From Planomicrobium sp. CPCC 101110 (GTDB lineage: Bacteria; Bacillota; Bacilli; Bacillales_A; Planococcaceae), in contig NZ_VOHD01000003.1 in assembly GCF_007859395.1 (NCBI RefSeq), positions 727,028 through 791,027 of the forward strand: a stretch of DNA of 64,000 nt. The letters run 5' to 3'. Below the pieces are notes generated by a model. It was given only the letters and a program-made list of their open reading frames with translations. It searched no databases and was not told the DNA's origin. Below, piece after piece: positions 62,177 to 64,000 of the stretch. The translations under genes were made by a program, and so were the position numbers. Positions within the stretch are counted from its first letter, which is position 1; every line of letters starts with the position of its first letter.

Positions 62177-63313
62177 ATGAGAATTGTGAAAGCCTGCCTT
62201 TACATAGTGGAATTCCCGTTAAAAGAACCTTTTATCATTTCCTATGCTTCTTACCCTGCGATGCCGGCTGTCATTTTGAAATTGGAAACCGACACCGGGC
62301 TTATCGGCTACGGGGAAGCGGTGCCGGATGAACACGTGACTGGCGAGCATGTGTCCGGAACGTTTGAAATCTTGAAGCAGGTGCTCCTGCCCCGGGTTTT
62401 GGGCCAGAACCCCTTTGATATCGAAACGATCCATTTCCTTATGGATGCTTCGATCGCCCGGAATCCGGCTGCAAAAGCGGCGGTCGACATTGCATGCCAT
62501 GACTTGATGGGGAAGGCGGCGAATCAGCCCGTCTATAATCTGATTGGCGGACGGGCGCACGAAAGCCTCCAGTATGCTAAAGTGCTGAGCATTGAAGCGC
62601 CGGCTGTCATGGCGGAAAAAGCGGCAGCTGCCAAAAATTCGGGCTTCAGCAGCTTGAAGCTGAAACTCGGTCTTGATGAGCCGGCTATGGATATTGCACG
62701 CGTTTATGCGGTGAGGAAAGCGGTCGGTGAAGCGATGCCCATCCGCATTGATGTCAATCAGGGCTGGAAAACAGCGGGTGTGGCAATCCAGGCGATCAAC
62801 CAATTGCAAGCTGCGAACCTGGCCTGGGTGGAGCAGCCGATCCGCATGGGCGACTTGCGGGGATTGGCGGAAATCCGCCAAAAAACCTCCGTCCCCGTCA
62901 TGGCGGACGAAAGCGTCCACTCGATGGAAGATGTACTTGAAATCATCCGGCTTGGGGCTGCGGATCTCATCAATATCAAACTGATGAAAGCAGGCGGAAT
63001 CTTCCCCGCGGTAGGGATGGCAAAAGCGGCGGAAAAGGCAGGTATTGCGGCGCAGATCGGCTCGATGGTGGAATCGTCCATCGGATCCGCTGCCGGCTAC
63101 CATGCTGTCATGTCGCGGCGCAACATCCGGTCGGCGGAACTGACCGGGCCGCTTTTGTTCAAGGAAGAAATCGGCGACCTGGAATTCAAGCCACCGCATG
63201 TCCACTTGTCCGGCAAACCGGGGCTCGGCGTTATGGTGGATAAAGCCCAATTGAACAAACTAACGATAAAATCAGCAGTGCTTGACAGGAGCGAACAGCA
63301 AGATGGACCATAA
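62177..63313 (+). CDS. Enolase-superfamily dipeptide epimerase-like protein
   Basis: 378 residues, muconate-lactonising subgroup. Lysines in SLKLKLGLD and NIKLMKAGG, metal ligands in RIDVNQGW, VEQPIR and MADES are intact. Closely parallels YkfB (50436-51542) but differs in the capping-domain loop, so it is probably a dipeptide epimerase of different specificity; N-succinylamino-acid racemase or cycloisomerase are alternatives. Overlaps the next gene by 11 bases, so both act together. Confidence 0.85.
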   Translation: MRIVKACLYIVEFPLKEPFIISYASYPAMPAVILKLETDTGLIGYGEAVPDEHVTGEHVSGTFEILKQVLLPRVLGQNPFDIETIHFLMDASIARNPAAKAAVDIACHDLMGKAANQPVYNLIGGRAHESLQYAKVLSIEAPAVMAEKAAAAKNSGFSSLKLKLGLDEPAMDIARVYAVRKAVGEAMPIRIDVNQGWKTAGVAIQAINQLQAANLAWVEQPIRMGDLRGLAEIRQKTSVPVMADESVHSMEDVLEIIRLGAADLINIKLMKAGGIFPAVGMAKAAEKAGIAAQIGSMVESSIGSAAGYHAVMSRRNIRSAELTGPLLFKEEIGDLEFKPPHVHLSGKPGLGVMVDKAQLNKLTIKSAVLDRSEQQDGP

Positions 63314-64000
63314 AGAGAAAATCCAGGAGTTTTTCAACCACTTCCATGCGCATCCGGAAGTGAGCTGGCAAGAAGTTGAAACGACAAAAAAACTGGCGGG
63401 CATCATGGACGGACTCCAAGTTCCATACCGCATGTTTGATGATGTTACCGGATTGATTGCCGAAATTGGGGAAGGGCAGGAAGTGGTTGCGGTCCGTGCC
63501 GATATGGATGCGCTTTGGCAAGAAGTGGGCGGCAAGTTCCAAGCGAACCACTCGTGCGGGCATGATGCCAATATGGCGATGGTGCTCGGGGCGCTTCTTT
63601 ACTTGAAAGATGAAGCGCTGTCGAAACGCATCCGCTTCATCTTTCAGCCGGCAGAAGAAAAAGGCAACGGCGCGCTTGCGATGATTGAACGGGGCGCGGC
63701 GGAAGAGGTGACGCATTTATACGGCGTCCATCTGCGGCCGATCGAGGAAATGCCGTTCGGCAAAGTGGCACCGGCGATCTACCACGGCTCCGCCATTTTC
63801 TTGAAAGGGAAAATCAGCGGAGTTGACGCGCACGGCGCGCGGCCGCAGCAAGGAAAAAACGCCATCGACGTGATTGCGGCGATCCACCAGTTTCTCAAGT
63901 CGATCTACTTTTCCCCGTTCGACTCGTATTCGGTCAAGCTGACGAACATTCAGGCAGGCGGCGACAGCTTGAACATCATTCCGGGGAACGCGGCATTCGC
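63303..64000 (+). CDS. M20 amidohydrolase, N-terminal part (cut by window end)
   Basis: 232 codons seen; continues beyond the window. Start MDHKEKIQEFFNHFHAHPEV after AGGAG. Motifs of the AmhX/hippurate hydrolase group: VAVRADMDALWQ, NHSCGHDANMAM, FQPAEEKGNGAL, GVHLRP and GVDAHGARPQQGKNA. Likely an amino-acid or dipeptide N-acyl hydrolase working with the overlapping epimerase. Substrate unknown. Confidence 0.88.
   Translation, partial: MDHKEKIQEFFNHFHAHPEVSWQEVETTKKLAGIMDGLQVPYRMFDDVTGLIAEIGEGQEVVAVRADMDALWQEVGGKFQANHSCGHDANMAMVLGALLYLKDEALSKRIRFIFQPAEEKGNGALAMIERGAAEEVTHLYGVHLRPIEEMPFGKVAPAIYHGSAIFLKGKISGVDAHGARPQQGKNAIDVIAAIHQFLKSIYFSPFDSYSVKLTNIQAGGDSLNIIPGNAAF

Noticed and set aside
62219..63250. 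343-codon minus-strand frame
   Set aside because: Antisense shadow of the epimerase gene, whose catalytic motifs are intact on the plus strand.

Overview
The window is a chromosomal segment of a low-to-mid GC Firmicute, most likely Planococcaceae (Planococcus, Planomicrobium or a close relative). The gene order matches the Bacillus subtilis block acdA-rpoE-pyrG-ywjG-spo0F-fbaA-fsa-murAB-rho-rpmE-tdk-prfA-prmC-ywlC-ywlE-rpiB-ywlG-glyA-upp-atp-ywzB-murAA-mbl-fabZ-ywpF-ssb-ywqAB. The sporulation genes that interrupt this block in B. subtilis (spoIIR, spoIID, spoIIQ, spoIIID) are absent at the expected places, although spo0F remains. This suggests a non-sporulating lineage. Placement rests on remembered synteny and protein resemblance, not on a search.

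Region 1 (1-4.4 kb): end of an acyl-CoA dehydrogenase gene, a TetR regulator and icmF, a probable branched-chain acyl-CoA set. Region 2 (4.8-23.3 kb): housekeeping genes for RNA polymerase delta, CTP synthase (with a CTP-sensing attenuator), glycolysis, cell-wall precursors, Rho, release factor and its methylase, tRNA threonylcarbamoylation, protein-arginine phosphatase, serine hydroxymethyltransferase and uracil salvage. One unusual c-di-GMP protein with a LOV-like domain lies among them. Region 3 (23.4-36.2 kb): mnaA, the complete F1Fo ATP synthase operon, ywzB, a second murA, mbl, an EpuA-type small membrane protein and fabZ. Region 4 (36.2-43.5 kb): ywpF, ssb, a SNF2 helicase/SWIM protein pair, a probable decayed gene, two small regulatory-looking genes and a 34-residue membrane peptide.

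Region 5 (43.7-53.4 kb): one long dppABCDE-ykfABCD operon that imports and dismantles murein peptides, preceded by a CodY-like box. Region 6 (53.5-64 kb) is more accessory: a membrane protein with an HlyD-type adaptor, an EamA transporter, PatA-like aminotransferase, RocB-like peptidase, a NERD protein, a second enolase-superfamily epimerase and an M20 amidohydrolase running off the end. Its intergenic spaces hold arrays of a degenerate repeat with core TTCATG in 21-bp phase, which I could not assign to any known element. I consider this the most interesting unexplained signal. No tRNA, rRNA, CRISPR or insertion sequence was seen.
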